Shown piece after piece: positions 35,752-44,594 of a stretch of DNA of 64,000 nt. Within the stretch, counting starts at the first letter, position 1. Every line of letters begins with the position of its first letter. Source of the DNA: Aestuariivita sp. Lineage in GTDB: Bacteria > Pseudomonadota > Alphaproteobacteria > Rhodobacterales > Rhodobacteraceae. The stretch covers positions 16,612 through 80,611 of the forward strand of contig NZ_JAAWWD010000065.1 of assembly GCF_021404545.1 (NCBI RefSeq), written 5' to 3'. The notes below the pieces were generated by a model, which had not been told where the DNA came from, did no database searches, and was given only the letters and a program-made list of their open reading frames with translations. A program made the position numbers and the translations under genes.

Positions 35752-36495
35752 TCAGGACAAAGCCGTGGCATTGCGGATCGCAGTCTTGTCTTCGAGATCG
35801 GCAATCCGAACGGCCCGCCAGAAATCCTCGATATGCATGCGTGCCCATTTTTCGGCCCGGTCGGGATCGCGGTCCCGGATCGCTGCGACCACGTTTGAAT
35901 GCGCCTCGATCTGGCGTTGGTAGAACTGTGGCGCCGTAGGCGCGACTTGCGTAAAGCCACGGTACAGCAGCAAGGCAATGGGCTCGCGCGCCAGGCCCAG
36001 AACCCGATTCTTGCCCAGCTCGGCCACCCGGGTGTGGAACTGTTCATCCAGATCAATGGTCAAGGCTTCGTGCCCTTCCGCGGCGACCAGCTTGGCGTGC
36101 AGTTGCTGTAACTGCTCGATTTCGTCATCGCTGGCCCGGTGGGCGGCCAGCCTGGCGGCCAGCGGTTCGGTTTCCATCGTAACCTCCCAGAGCTCGCGAA
36201 AGGTCACTTTCATCAACGCCATGGCGCGCCCGGCCCGGGTCGTGAGCTGATTGGCCTGCGGGATCGTGACTTCCAGCCTGCGCGGCGTCGGCCGATGCAC
36301 CAGCCCGTCGCTTTCCAACTGGCGCAGCCCTTCGCGCACGGTGGAGCGGGTCACGCCAAAAAGCTCGGCCAGTTCGGCTTCTCCGGGCAATTGCTCTCCG
36401 GGCCGCAGCTCCCCCTTGAGGATCTGGGCCTCGATCTCCTCGGCAATCTGCTGATAGGCATAATGCACCCGGATCGGTTTGCATTTCAGGCTCAC
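35752..36495 (-). CDS. GntR/FadR-family transcriptional regulator (FCD domain)
   Basis: A 247-aa regulator with an N-terminal winged helix (GELRPGEQLPGEAELAELFG, then VTRSTVREGLRQLESDGLV) and a C-terminal FCD ligand domain with the metal-binding type segment DLDEQFHTRVAELG. First gene of the hydratase/TRAP/ligase unit, so it is probably the local repressor. Two copies of a TGTCSGACA-like palindrome, typical in shape for this family, lie upstream. Confidence 0.9.
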   Translation of the reverse strand: MSLKCKPIRVHYAYQQIAEEIEAQILKGELRPGEQLPGEAELAELFGVTRSTVREGLRQLESDGLVHRPTPRRLEVTIPQANQLTTRAGRAMALMKVTFRELWEVTMETEPLAARLAAHRASDDEIEQLQQLHAKLVAAEGHEALTIDLDEQFHTRVAELGKNRVLGLAREPIALLLYRGFTQVAPTAPQFYQRQIEAHSNVVAAIRDRDPDRAEKWARMHIEDFWRAVRIADLEDKTAIRNATALS

Positions 36496-36584
36496 GGACC
36501 CTCCCCCCTGGTGCCGTTGATCGTGGCGGTTCCGGCATGCAGGCGGCCTGATGGAGCCAGGACTATGGCATGTCGATCCCGATT

Positions 36585-36595
36585 AGTGTCGGACA
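36585..36595. promoter_or_regulatory. GntR operator candidate, site 1
   Basis: AGTGTCGGACA contains the 9-base palindrome TGTC-G-GACA (36587-36595), matching the general FadR-subfamily GT...AC pattern. It is about 90 bases before the gntR start. Confidence 0.55.
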
Positions 36596-36639
36596 ATACG
36601 ACATTCAGACCCGCATTTCGCGATCCTGTCAACCGGAAC

Positions 36640-36649
36640 GTCCGACACT
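36640..36649. promoter_or_regulatory. GntR operator candidate, site 2
   Basis: GTCCGACACT is the exact reverse complement of AGTGTCGGAC at 36585-36594, 45 bases away. Two copies of one core upstream of a GntR gene suggest autoregulation with cooperative binding or looping. Confidence 0.55.
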
Positions 36650-36760
36650 CCGGGAGGGTTGGAGATTTGCGATCAGGCGGGTGGGGCCGCGCCCATACCG
36701 ATGCGAGAGTGCGGACCGGCCCGGGCCACATGCCAGGCGTTGCAGAGAGCCAAGCGCGGC

Positions 36761-37363
36761 CTACACCGCCTCGGCGGCCTGGAATGCGGGACGGGATTCA
36801 AGCCTATCTGCATAGGCCGAAAGGTTGGGCAGGCCATCGAAGGCAGCGCCCATGCGGCGGCACATGATCACCGCATGTCCGGTAATGGTGTCGGCCACCG
36901 TGAAATCCCCTGCCAGAAACGCGCGCCCGGCCATATGCGCTTCGGCAGCGCCAAGGGTGCGGTTGATCAGCTTCATCGCGCGCGTGGCGATCTCGGGGGT
37001 GCGCCGTTCGGGCGGCAGGAGGATGGTCTCGACCACATAATTGTTCACCGGTGGCATGATCATCCCTTCGGCATAGTGCAGCCATTGGAGGTACTGCGCG
37101 AAATGCGCGTCCTCTGGACCCGGGGTCAGATCGGGGGCGTATCTGGCGCCCAGGTATTGCGCGATCGCCGTGCTTTCCGACAAGGTGACGTCGCCATCGA
37201 CCAGCGTCGGCACCCGCCCGTTCGGGTTGATGTGCAGGTAATCCGGCCCCCGCATCTCCTTCTGACCAAGGGCGAAGCGTTCAAGCTCGTATGTCAGCCC
37301 GATCTCTTCAAGCAGCCAAACAGTGCGCACCGCGCGGGTGTTGGGGGCAAAGTACACCTTCAT
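36761..37363 (-). CDS. Glutathione S-transferase family protein
   Basis: A 200-aa cytosolic protein. The N-terminal thioredoxin-fold part contains FAPNTRAVRTVWLLEEIG, NPNGRVPTLVDGD and SESTAIAQYLG (the glutathione gamma-glutamyl site); an all-helical C-terminal domain follows with FTVADTITGHAVIM. The ATG at 37363 follows AAGGA. It is divergent from the HxlR regulator and the nitronate monooxygenase, suggesting a shared response to electrophilic or nitro compounds. Confidence 0.88.
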   Translation of the reverse strand: MKVYFAPNTRAVRTVWLLEEIGLTYELERFALGQKEMRGPDYLHINPNGRVPTLVDGDVTLSESTAIAQYLGARYAPDLTPGPEDAHFAQYLQWLHYAEGMIMPPVNNYVVETILLPPERRTPEIATRAMKLINRTLGAAEAHMAGRAFLAGDFTVADTITGHAVIMCRRMGAAFDGLPNLSAYADRLESRPAFQAAEAV

Positions 37364-37511
37364 CGGGGGATCCTTTTTCGGGCCGACGCGGGCATCGAGG
37401 ACAACCCCGCGATCTGGTCTGAGATGGCCCCAGGTCATCGAGGGCCGCGCCTTGACAGGATGTAGCTTCAAAAAATAAAGTCAGTCAATTCCAAATGTGA
37501 AGTGACCTGCG

Positions 37512-37991
37512 ATGCGCCGCACCGATCTGCCCTCAAGAACCTGCACCGTTGCGCGTGCTCTGGCGGTCGTGGGCGATGAGTGGACGCTGATGATCCTGCG
37601 CGAGATGTTTCTGGGCACCCGCCGATTTGATGCGTTTTTGCGCCAGACAGGCATGTCCTCGCATCTGTTGTCACGGCGGCTAAAGAAGCTTGAAGCCCAT
37701 GGCGTGATCCGACGCGAGCCCTATTCCGATCGCCCCTTGCGTTATGAATACCGTCTGACGGATATGGGCCGCGACCTTTGGCCGATCATCATCACACTCA
37801 AACAATGGGGCGATCGCTGGCTGTCGGACGAGGCGTCCCCGATCGAGATCGTGCACACATCCTGCGGGCAGCTCACCCAGCCACACCTGACCTGCCCGGT
37901 CTGCGGCGCGGCGATGACCGCCCGTGACGCGGTCCCCCACCTGAGCCAGCATTTTCAACACGAGCGGCAGCACGCCGGGAGACAGTCATGA
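37512..37991 (+). CDS. HxlR-family transcriptional regulator
   Basis: A 159-aa winged-helix regulator with the HxlR core: CTVARALAVVGDEWTLMILR, SSHLLSRRLKKLEAHGVI and a wing YSDRPLRYEYRLT. The C-terminal extension has cysteines in SCGQ and CPVCG, possibly a zinc knuckle, as seen in part of this family. It overlaps the nitronate monooxygenase gene by 4 bases and is divergent from the GST gene across 148 bases, so it likely controls both. Confidence 0.88.
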   Translation: MRRTDLPSRTCTVARALAVVGDEWTLMILREMFLGTRRFDAFLRQTGMSSHLLSRRLKKLEAHGVIRREPYSDRPLRYEYRLTDMGRDLWPIIITLKQWGDRWLSDEASPIEIVHTSCGQLTQPHLTCPVCGAAMTARDAVPHLSQHFQHERQHAGRQS

Positions 37992-38983
37992 AAACACGTA
38001 TCACCGAGCTTTTCGGGATCCAGCATCCGATCATACAAGGCGGTATGCATTATGTCGGCTTTGCCGAACTGGCCGCTGCCGTCTCGAACGCCGGCGGGCT
38101 GGGCACCATAACCGGGCTCACCCAAAAGACGCCCGCCGATCTGGCCAATGAAATCGCCAAATGCAACGACATGACCGACAAACCCTTTGCGGTAAACCTG
38201 ACCTTTTTGCCCACCGTCAGCTCGCCCGATTATCCAGGCTATGTCAAAGCGATCATCGATGGCGGGGTGAGCGTGGTCGAAACCGCCGGACGCAATCCGA
38301 TCCAGGTGTTGCCGCATCTTCAGGACGCGGGCATCAAGGTTATCCATAAATGCACATCGGTGCGCCACGCCCTCAAGGCGCAGCAGATCGGGTGCGATGC
38401 GGTTTCGGTCGATGGGTTCGAATGCGGCGGGCATCCGGGCGAGGATGATGTGCCCAACATGATCCTCTTGCCCCGCGCCGCGGACGAGCTTGAGATCCCC
38501 TTTGTCTCCTCCGGCGGGCAGGCCGATGCGCGTTCCCTCGTGGCCTCGCTCGCCATGGGAGCCGAGGGGATGAACATGGGCACGCGGTTCATCTGCACGA
38601 AAGAGGCGCCCGTGCATCAAAACGTCAAGGATGCGATCGTGGCGGCCTCTGAACTCGATACGCGTCTGATCATGCGCCCGCTGCGCAACACCGAACGGGT
38701 TCTCGTGAATCCGGCGGTTGAAAGGGTGCTGGCCACTGAAAGAGCCAAGGGAGCGGAATGCACCTTTGAGGACATTCTCGAAGACGTCGCGGGTGTGTAC
38801 CCCAAGGTGATGATGGATGGCGATATGGATGTGGGGGCCTGGTCCTGCGGCATGGTCGCGGGGTTGATCGACGACATCCCAACCTGTCAGGAGCTCATTG
38901 ACCGTATCATGACGGAGGCTGACGCAATCATCCGCACCCGTCTGGAAGGCATGCTGTCGGGATCTGTGACGCAGGTCGCGTAA
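37988..38983 (+). CDS. Nitronate monooxygenase family protein
   Basis: A 331-aa FMN-dependent enzyme of the 2-nitropropane dioxygenase family, which oxidises alkyl nitronates such as propionate-3-nitronate. Motifs: IIQGGMHYVGFAELAAAVSN, AVSVDGFECGGHPGEDD (FMN phosphate and substrate region) and FVSSGGQADARSLVASLAMG followed by GAEGMNMGTRF. The start overlaps the regulator's stop (ATGA). Related enoyl-reductase types (FabK) exist, but the HPG motif favours this family. Confidence 0.87.
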   Translation: MKTRITELFGIQHPIIQGGMHYVGFAELAAAVSNAGGLGTITGLTQKTPADLANEIAKCNDMTDKPFAVNLTFLPTVSSPDYPGYVKAIIDGGVSVVETAGRNPIQVLPHLQDAGIKVIHKCTSVRHALKAQQIGCDAVSVDGFECGGHPGEDDVPNMILLPRAADELEIPFVSSGGQADARSLVASLAMGAEGMNMGTRFICTKEAPVHQNVKDAIVAASELDTRLIMRPLRNTERVLVNPAVERVLATERAKGAECTFEDILEDVAGVYPKVMMDGDMDVGAWSCGMVAGLIDDIPTCQELIDRIMTEADAIIRTRLEGMLSGSVTQVA

Positions 38984-39167
38984 CCGGTGCGGCCCTGGCT
39001 GACGGGCTGCATTGCAGGTGCATGTCCCCATTCATGGCGCGGACAGGGGGCGGCAGCTCGAAAAAATCTGCGACAGGAGCATGCCTGTCTCTTGCCCGCG
39101 TTTGTTTTGCGCTCGTTTTTCAAGCAGTTTGGCGGCCTGCGGGCGGACAAGGCCGGTTGTAATAGTC

Positions 39168-39185
39168 TTATCAAGAATCTGATAA
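39168..39185. promoter_or_regulatory. TTATCA-N6-TGATAA inverted repeat
   Basis: Perfect 6-base arms (39168-39173 and 39180-39185) around AGAATC. It lies about 90 bases before the candidate -35 box, a usual place for an activator recognition site. The regulator is unknown; the LysR protein at 58137 is a candidate. Confidence 0.4.
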
Positions 39186-39268
39186 CCGATGCTTTAGGCC
39201 AGAAGCATAAAATTACCCTTTTAATTCAAAGTCTAACGGGCGGCTCAGAGACTTCTCAAGAAAGTGGA

Positions 39269-39305
39269 CTTGCGTTGACAGCCGCAAGATCGGCGCGGCG
39301 ATAAT
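39269..39305 (+). promoter_or_regulatory. Candidate promoter with inverted repeat around the -35 box
   Basis: A perfect TTGACA (39275-39280) is followed after 19 bases by GATAAT (39300-39305). The -35 box lies in the 8-base spacer of CTTGCG (39269-39274) and CGCAAG (39283-39288). This layout suggests a repressor or activator site overlapping the promoter of the long plus-strand cluster. The spacing is slightly long for sigma-70. Confidence 0.5.
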
Positions 39306-39392
39306 AGTGCGTGAATACCGTTAACAGAAGGTTAGGACGCGCCCGATGGTTCTCGAAAGTGTTGTAGTGCCCAGACAAACGGGGTCCGCCAG

Positions 39393-41036
39393 GTGGTGAC
39401 GTCGGGACCGGTGAACGCCGAAATCGTTTTGCGGGGCGGCAAGGTCTGGTGTGGCCTCGGTTTGGACATGGTCGAAGCGATTGCCCTTTGGGGGGGTCGT
39501 GTCTTGGCTACGGGCCCGGACACTGAGATTGCCTCGCTGATCGGGCCTCAGACGCGCGTCATTGACTTGCAGGGGCGTTTGGCGACGCCTGGGCTGAACG
39601 ACGCGCATATGCATCTGATCCCCTATGGCACGGCCATGGCCGAGGTCGATTTGCGCACCAGTGCCGCGCCGACGCTGGCGGCCTTGCTTGCGGCGGTTGC
39701 GGATCGCGCGGCGGCTTTGCCCAAGGGTGCCTGGGTCATTGGGCGCGGCTATGACCATTTCAAGCTCGATACCGGTCGGCATCCGTTTCGCGAGGAACTG
39801 GACGAGGCCGCGCCCGACAACCCGGTCTATATCGTGCGGACCGACGGCCATTTGGCTGTGGCGAATTCCAGGGCGCTCGAACTGGCGGGGATCACGGACG
39901 AGACACCGTCGCCGCCCGGCGGGCTCATCGAAAGGCAAAACGGCCGATTGACCGGGCTGGTGGCCGAAACCGGTCGCGAAGCGATCATGAACGTGTTGCC
40001 ACCCGCGACAGTTGAAGATCTGGTCGGCAGTATCGAGCGCGCGGGCGCCGATCTTCTGTCGCGCGGGATCACATCCTGCATGGAGGCAGCCGTGGGCATC
40101 CGCGACGGGTGGACCGAGATGCTGGCCTATCAGGCGGCCCACCGGACCGGGCGACTGCCGGTGCGGGTCTATGCCACGCTGATGGGCGACAAGACCCGGA
40201 CCATCCTGCCGCAATGCCTGGATGCGGGCATGATGTCAGGGGGCGGGGACGATATGCTTCGGATCGGACCGGTGAAGATCTTCACCGATGGCTCGACCGG
40301 CGGTCGCACAGCCGCGATGACACGCCCCTACCTGGGAGGCGACGCCGAGGATGTCGGCCTGCTCTGTCTAAGCGACGATGAGGTGAACGCCATGGTGATG
40401 GACGGCCACCGGCGCGGATTTCGCTTTGCCATCCATGCGATCGGGGATGCTGCGATCGAGCAGGTGCTGAACGCGCTTGAGGCCGCGCTGGCCGATACGC
40501 CCGATCCCGACCGCCGTCACCGGATCGAGCATTGCGGGTGGCTGCGCCCCGATCAGATGGAGCGGATGGTGGCGGCGCATATCCTGCCCGCGCCTCAGCC
40601 TGCGTTTCTCTACTATTTCGGGGATCTTTATCTGACATTGGTGGAGGCCGAACGGGTCGAGGCCAGCCACCCCATGCGCACCTGGATCGAGGCGGGCTTG
40701 CAGCCAAGTGCCAGCACCGACTGCCCGGTGGTCGAGATCGACCCGTTCGCCAATCTCTATACCATGGTGACGCGCAAAACCGAGCGGGGCACGCAGATCG
40801 GCACCGAGCATATCCTGACCATGGAAGAGGCGCTGAACGCCTATACCTTTGCGTCGGCATATGCGGCGCATGAAGAGACGATCAAAGGCCGATTGATCCC
40901 CGGCCAATTGGGAGATGTTGCGGTCTTTGACACCGATCTTCTGACCTGCGCGCCCGAAGATATCCTGTCAGCGCAGTGCGATCTGACCATTCTGGGTGGC
41001 CGCGTGGTCTATGAGCGGGGCACGGACGCCCCATGA
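39393..41036 (+). CDS. YtcJ-type metal-dependent amidohydrolase
   Basis: A 547-aa member of the amidohydrolase superfamily, YtcJ-like group. It contains the metal HxH in LNDAHMHLIPYG, the segment KIFTDGSTGGRTAAM and a second His pair in FAIHAIGDAAIEQ and RRHRIEHCGW; QPSASTDCPVVEIDPF supplies the Asp. Family members hydrolyse amide or imide bonds of varied small molecules; the substrate is unknown. GTG at 39393 or 39396 is the likely start, with a poor ribosome site. It opens the cluster and overlaps the permease gene by 4 bases. Confidence 0.85.
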   Translation: MVTSGPVNAEIVLRGGKVWCGLGLDMVEAIALWGGRVLATGPDTEIASLIGPQTRVIDLQGRLATPGLNDAHMHLIPYGTAMAEVDLRTSAAPTLAALLAAVADRAAALPKGAWVIGRGYDHFKLDTGRHPFREELDEAAPDNPVYIVRTDGHLAVANSRALELAGITDETPSPPGGLIERQNGRLTGLVAETGREAIMNVLPPATVEDLVGSIERAGADLLSRGITSCMEAAVGIRDGWTEMLAYQAAHRTGRLPVRVYATLMGDKTRTILPQCLDAGMMSGGGDDMLRIGPVKIFTDGSTGGRTAAMTRPYLGGDAEDVGLLCLSDDEVNAMVMDGHRRGFRFAIHAIGDAAIEQVLNALEAALADTPDPDRRHRIEHCGWLRPDQMERMVAAHILPAPQPAFLYYFGDLYLTLVEAERVEASHPMRTWIEAGLQPSASTDCPVVEIDPFANLYTMVTRKTERGTQIGTEHILTMEEALNAYTFASAYAAHEETIKGRLIPGQLGDVAVFDTDLLTCAPEDILSAQCDLTILGGRVVYERGTDAP

Positions 41037-41971
41037 TCGAACAGATCCTCAAACGGCTGTTGATTTCGATCCCGGTGCTTTTCGGTGTGCTCTTTTTGGG
41101 ATTTGGGCTGCTGATCCTGGTTCCCGGAGACCCGGCAATCGTCATGGCCGGACCGACAGCGACCCCGGAGGTTGTGGCCGCGATCCGTGCGGAGATGGGG
41201 CTTGACGATCCGGTATTGGTGCAATTCGGCAATTACCTTGGACGGGTGCTTCAGGGCGATCTGGGCCGGTCGCTGATTTCCAACAAGACCGTTGTGTCGG
41301 AACTGGCCGCCGCCATCGGCCCCACGGCAGAGCTGATGTTTGCCTGTCTCATCTGGTCGGTGCCGCTGGGCATCGGATTGGGCACGCTCGCGGCGGTCTG
41401 GCGCGGATCGCTTGTCGACCGCGCGATTATGGCAATCTCGGTGGCCGGTGTGTCGCTGCCGATCTTTTTTATCTGCCTGATGATGATCCAGTATCTGGGT
41501 GTAGAGTGGCGGCTCCTGCCCTTTATCGGGCGGGGCGGGCCGCTCTGGACCATTGATGGGCTGCGCCATATCGCGCTGCCGGCGCTGTCGCTGGGGGCGA
41601 TCTTTATCGGTCCGGTCGCACGGATGACACGGTCTTCGGTGCTCGAAGTTCTCAAGCTGGATCATGTGCGCACGGCGCGGGCAAAGGGGCTGTCGGAGAC
41701 CCGTGTGATCCTGCGCCACGGGCTGCGCAATGCGCTGATCCCGGTGGTGACGCTGATCGGGCTTCAGGTCGGATATCTGCTTGGCGGGGCCGTGGTCACG
41801 GAAAGTATCTTTTCCTTTCCCGGTGTGGGCAGGCTTGCGGTCGGTGCGATCCTCTCGTCCGACTTTCCACTGGCACAAGGCACCATCCTGGTTTTGGCGT
41901 TGGGGTTCATCCTGATCAACATGATCGTGGACATCCTCTATGTGCTGCTCGATCCGCGGGTGCAGGCATGA
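41033..41971 (+). CDS. Peptide/oligopeptide-type ABC permease (DppB-like)
   Basis: A 312-aa inner-membrane protein with six helices. It has the DppB-type N-terminus (LKRLLISIPVLFGVLFLGFG), LVPGDPAIVMAGP and the EAA loop VRTARAKGLSETRVILRHGL. The start overlaps the amidohydrolase stop. It pairs with the next permease and with the two ATPases at 46025 and 47011. In such clusters these importers carry small N-containing compounds as often as peptides. Confidence 0.9.
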   Translation: MIEQILKRLLISIPVLFGVLFLGFGLLILVPGDPAIVMAGPTATPEVVAAIRAEMGLDDPVLVQFGNYLGRVLQGDLGRSLISNKTVVSELAAAIGPTAELMFACLIWSVPLGIGLGTLAAVWRGSLVDRAIMAISVAGVSLPIFFICLMMIQYLGVEWRLLPFIGRGGPLWTIDGLRHIALPALSLGAIFIGPVARMTRSSVLEVLKLDHVRTARAKGLSETRVILRHGLRNALIPVVTLIGLQVGYLLGGAVVTESIFSFPGVGRLAVGAILSSDFPLAQGTILVLALGFILINMIVDILYVLLDPRVQA

Positions 41972-42044
41972 TGGGCCGGACCGATCGGACGTCTGCGCCT
42001 GCGGCGACACCCGCCCGCCCGGCCAACATCGGGGGGTGCGCCCA

Positions 42045-42929
42045 GTGAGTGTGGCAGATCCTGAGATGCTGGACGCGCCGGAGCCGGTTGAGGCGTGGTG
42101 GCGTCGGCTGTTGCGGGACCCGTCGGCCCTGCTGGCGTCGTTGGTTCTGCTGATCGTCGTGTTCTGCGCGCTGGCCGCGCCCGCAATCTCACCGCATGAT
42201 CCCTTTGCCAGTTCACGGGCCATCATGCAGCCGCCGATCTGGGCGGAGGGCGGCGATTGGCTGCATCCGCTGGGCACGGACGGGCAGGGGCGTGATATGC
42301 TGTCGCGGCTCTTTTACGGCACGCGCCTGACCTTGATCATCGGTCTGGTCTCGGTCGGGATCGGTGGCGCGTTCGGGTCGCTGATGGGCTTGCTGGCGGC
42401 GTTTCGTCCGGGGCTGGACCCTTGGGTGATGCGCTGTGTGGATGTGATGCTGTCCTTTCCGGCCATTCTGCTGGGCCTTGCGCTGGTGGCGGTGATGGGG
42501 CCGGGGGCGTTGCCGGTCATCGTTGCATTGGCCGTGGCCACGGTGCCCGATTGCGCGCGTATCGCCCGGTCGGTTGCCGTGTCGGTCATGCAGCAGGACT
42601 ATATCGAGGCCGGACGTGCCTTGGGCCTGTCCAATTTCGCGCTCTTCACCCGGTACCTGCTGCGCAACTGTATCTCGTCGATCATGATTTTTCTGTCGCT
42701 GCGTTTTGGTCAGATCATCCTGATCGGCGCCGCGCTTTCGTTTTTGGGGCTGGGCGCGCGGCCCCCCACGGCTGAGCTTGGCATGATGGCCGCGCAGGGC
42801 CGCGACTTTCTGCTTTTCGCGCCGCATATCGCGATCATTCCGTCGGTGCTGATCTTTGTCATCGTGCTGGCGGCCAATGTTCTGGGGGATGCGCTGCGCG
42901 ATGTGCTCGACCCCCGGCTGCGATCGTAA
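42045..42929 (+). CDS. Peptide/oligopeptide-type ABC permease (DppC-like)
   Basis: About 294 aa with six helices. Typical DppC features are an N-terminal cytoplasmic tail, LASLVLLIVVFCALAAPAIS, LGTDGQGRDMLSRLFYGTR and the EAA loop YIEAGRALGLSNFALFTRYL. No ATG lies near the DppB stop in this frame; the GTG at 42045 is taken as start, with alternatives at 42036 and 42051. The 73-base gap to DppB is the largest inside the transporter block. Confidence 0.87.
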   Translation: MSVADPEMLDAPEPVEAWWRRLLRDPSALLASLVLLIVVFCALAAPAISPHDPFASSRAIMQPPIWAEGGDWLHPLGTDGQGRDMLSRLFYGTRLTLIIGLVSVGIGGAFGSLMGLLAAFRPGLDPWVMRCVDVMLSFPAILLGLALVAVMGPGALPVIVALAVATVPDCARIARSVAVSVMQQDYIEAGRALGLSNFALFTRYLLRNCISSIMIFLSLRFGQIILIGAALSFLGLGARPPTAELGMMAAQGRDFLLFAPHIAIIPSVLIFVIVLAANVLGDALRDVLDPRLRS

Positions 42930-42953
42930 ATAACAACAGGGAAAGGAACTGGA

Positions 42954-44522
42954 ATGAAACGACTTTTATTGACCGCTGCAATTGTGATGACGGGCGGCCT
43001 CGCACAGGCGGCCGAGATCACCATTCTGCGCGAAGTGGACAGCAACAATTACGACCCCCACAAGACCACGTCGCGCGCGGCGTCCGAGGTGCTGTTCATG
43101 ATGGGCGACACGCTGGTCAGCCTGGCACCGGACATGCAGACCATTGACACCGGCGTCGCCGAAAGCTGGTCGGTCTCGGAAGATGGCACCACCTATACGT
43201 TCAATCTGCGCCAGGATGTGCAATTCTGCGACGGCAAGCCGATGACGGCCGAGGATGTGGTCTATTCCATCAACCGCTGGGTCGATCCCGAGACCAAATC
43301 GCCCGTTGCCTGGCGCGCGGGTGAGGTCGAGAGCGTGACCGCCATCGATGACTATACGGTGGAATACAAGCTCAAGAAGCCGTTTTCCGAACTGCTTTAT
43401 CAACTGACGCAAAGCTTTGGCACGATCATCGACAAGGACACGGTCGAGGCGCTGGGCCCCGATTTCGGCGTCACCGGCTTTAACGGTACAGGCCCGTTCT
43501 GCTGGTCCGAATGGACCCCGCGCGATCAGATGGTGATCAGCAAGCACGAGGCCTATGACTGGGGCGCGTCGTTCCATGCCAATACCGGGCCTGCGTCGAT
43601 GGACAAGATCACCTGGCAGATCGTACCGGAGGAGAACACCCGCACCGTCGGTGTGATCACGGGACAGACACAAGTTACGCAATATGTCCCCTACATCGCC
43701 CTGGAGCAGCTCAAAGCGTCGCCCGGTGTCGAGGTCGTGCAATCGGATCTTGCGTTCTGGACCTATTTCATGGGCTTCAAGATCGACAAGGACACGGTGT
43801 CGGATCCCGCGGTGCGGCAGGCCATCAACCTGGCCGTGGATCAAGCCGCGATGTCCGAAGATCTGTTTTTCGGCGTGGTCCAACCCGCCTATTCCTATGT
43901 CAGCCAGGAAGCGCTGGACTGGAATTCGGATCTTGATGATCAATTGCTGAAATACGACCCGGCCGAGGCGAACCGGATCCTCGACGAGGCCGGTTGGGCG
44001 CGCGGCGATGACGGTGTGCGTGCAAAGGATGGTGTGCGGTTGGCACCGACCGCGTATGTCTTCGCTGGATCCACCTGGGGCAAGATCTCGGAGGCGGTGC
44101 AGGCCTATCTGCGCGAGATCGGGGTCGATATGCAGATCCAGGCCTTTGACGCGACAGTGGCCTGGGGCAAGCTGGCAACCCAGGAATTCGATATGTTCGG
44201 CATGTCGTTTCCCTATGTCTCGTCAGGCGATGCTCTGAACCTCTATTTCCGGTCCCAGAACGTGCCCAGCCCGAACCGGATGAACTGGATCGACGACAAT
44301 ACCGATGCGTTGCTGCTGGCCGGTGCGACGGCCATCACGGATGAGGACCGTCAAGCGGCCTATGGCGAAGTGCTTGAGATCGTGCATGACGCCGCCGTCT
44401 GGCTGCCGCTTTATCACGAGCCGATGGTGATCGCGCAATCCACCGATCTTGAGACGGTGGTGCCGCACAACATCTACGGTGCGGGCCTTTATAAGGGTCT
44501 CGATCTCAAGTTCAGAGAGTAG
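42954..44522 (+). CDS. Peptide-type ABC substrate-binding protein (family 5)
   Basis: A 522-aa periplasmic binding protein of the DppA/OppA family. The signal peptide ends near GLAQAAE; the body includes VAESWSVSEDGTTYTFNLRQ and DVQFCDGKPMTAEDVVYSIN. The start follows GGGAAAGGA. It is placed between the permeases and the TRZ/ATZ-type amidohydrolase. The ligand may be the heterocyclic or ureide substrate of the cluster rather than a peptide. Confidence 0.9.
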   Translation: MKRLLLTAAIVMTGGLAQAAEITILREVDSNNYDPHKTTSRAASEVLFMMGDTLVSLAPDMQTIDTGVAESWSVSEDGTTYTFNLRQDVQFCDGKPMTAEDVVYSINRWVDPETKSPVAWRAGEVESVTAIDDYTVEYKLKKPFSELLYQLTQSFGTIIDKDTVEALGPDFGVTGFNGTGPFCWSEWTPRDQMVISKHEAYDWGASFHANTGPASMDKITWQIVPEENTRTVGVITGQTQVTQYVPYIALEQLKASPGVEVVQSDLAFWTYFMGFKIDKDTVSDPAVRQAINLAVDQAAMSEDLFFGVVQPAYSYVSQEALDWNSDLDDQLLKYDPAEANRILDEAGWARGDDGVRAKDGVRLAPTAYVFAGSTWGKISEAVQAYLREIGVDMQIQAFDATVAWGKLATQEFDMFGMSFPYVSSGDALNLYFRSQNVPSPNRMNWIDDNTDALLLAGATAITDEDRQAAYGEVLEIVHDAAVWLPLYHEPMVIAQSTDLETVVPHNIYGAGLYKGLDLKFRE

Positions 44523-44594
44523 CGCCATCTGTTGAACATCGCGGGGGCCGCCCTGAGCGGCCCCCGGACACCTCAAGATACCCAAAGGAAGACC

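Larger units (their letters stand above)
38984..39392. promoter_or_regulatory. Regulatory region before the hydantoin-type cluster
   Basis: 409 bases without a supportable gene. The central part (39155-39240) is markedly AT-richer than its surroundings. It contains TTATCA-N6-TGATAA (39168-39185), a weak ATGCTT/AAGCAT hairpin near 39190-39210 and the promoter described separately. Confidence 0.55.

Noticed and set aside
38414..38430. GGTTCGAATGC-like string resembling a tRNA T-loop
   Set aside because: It lies inside the nitronate monooxygenase gene and has no acceptor stem or anticodon arm around it.
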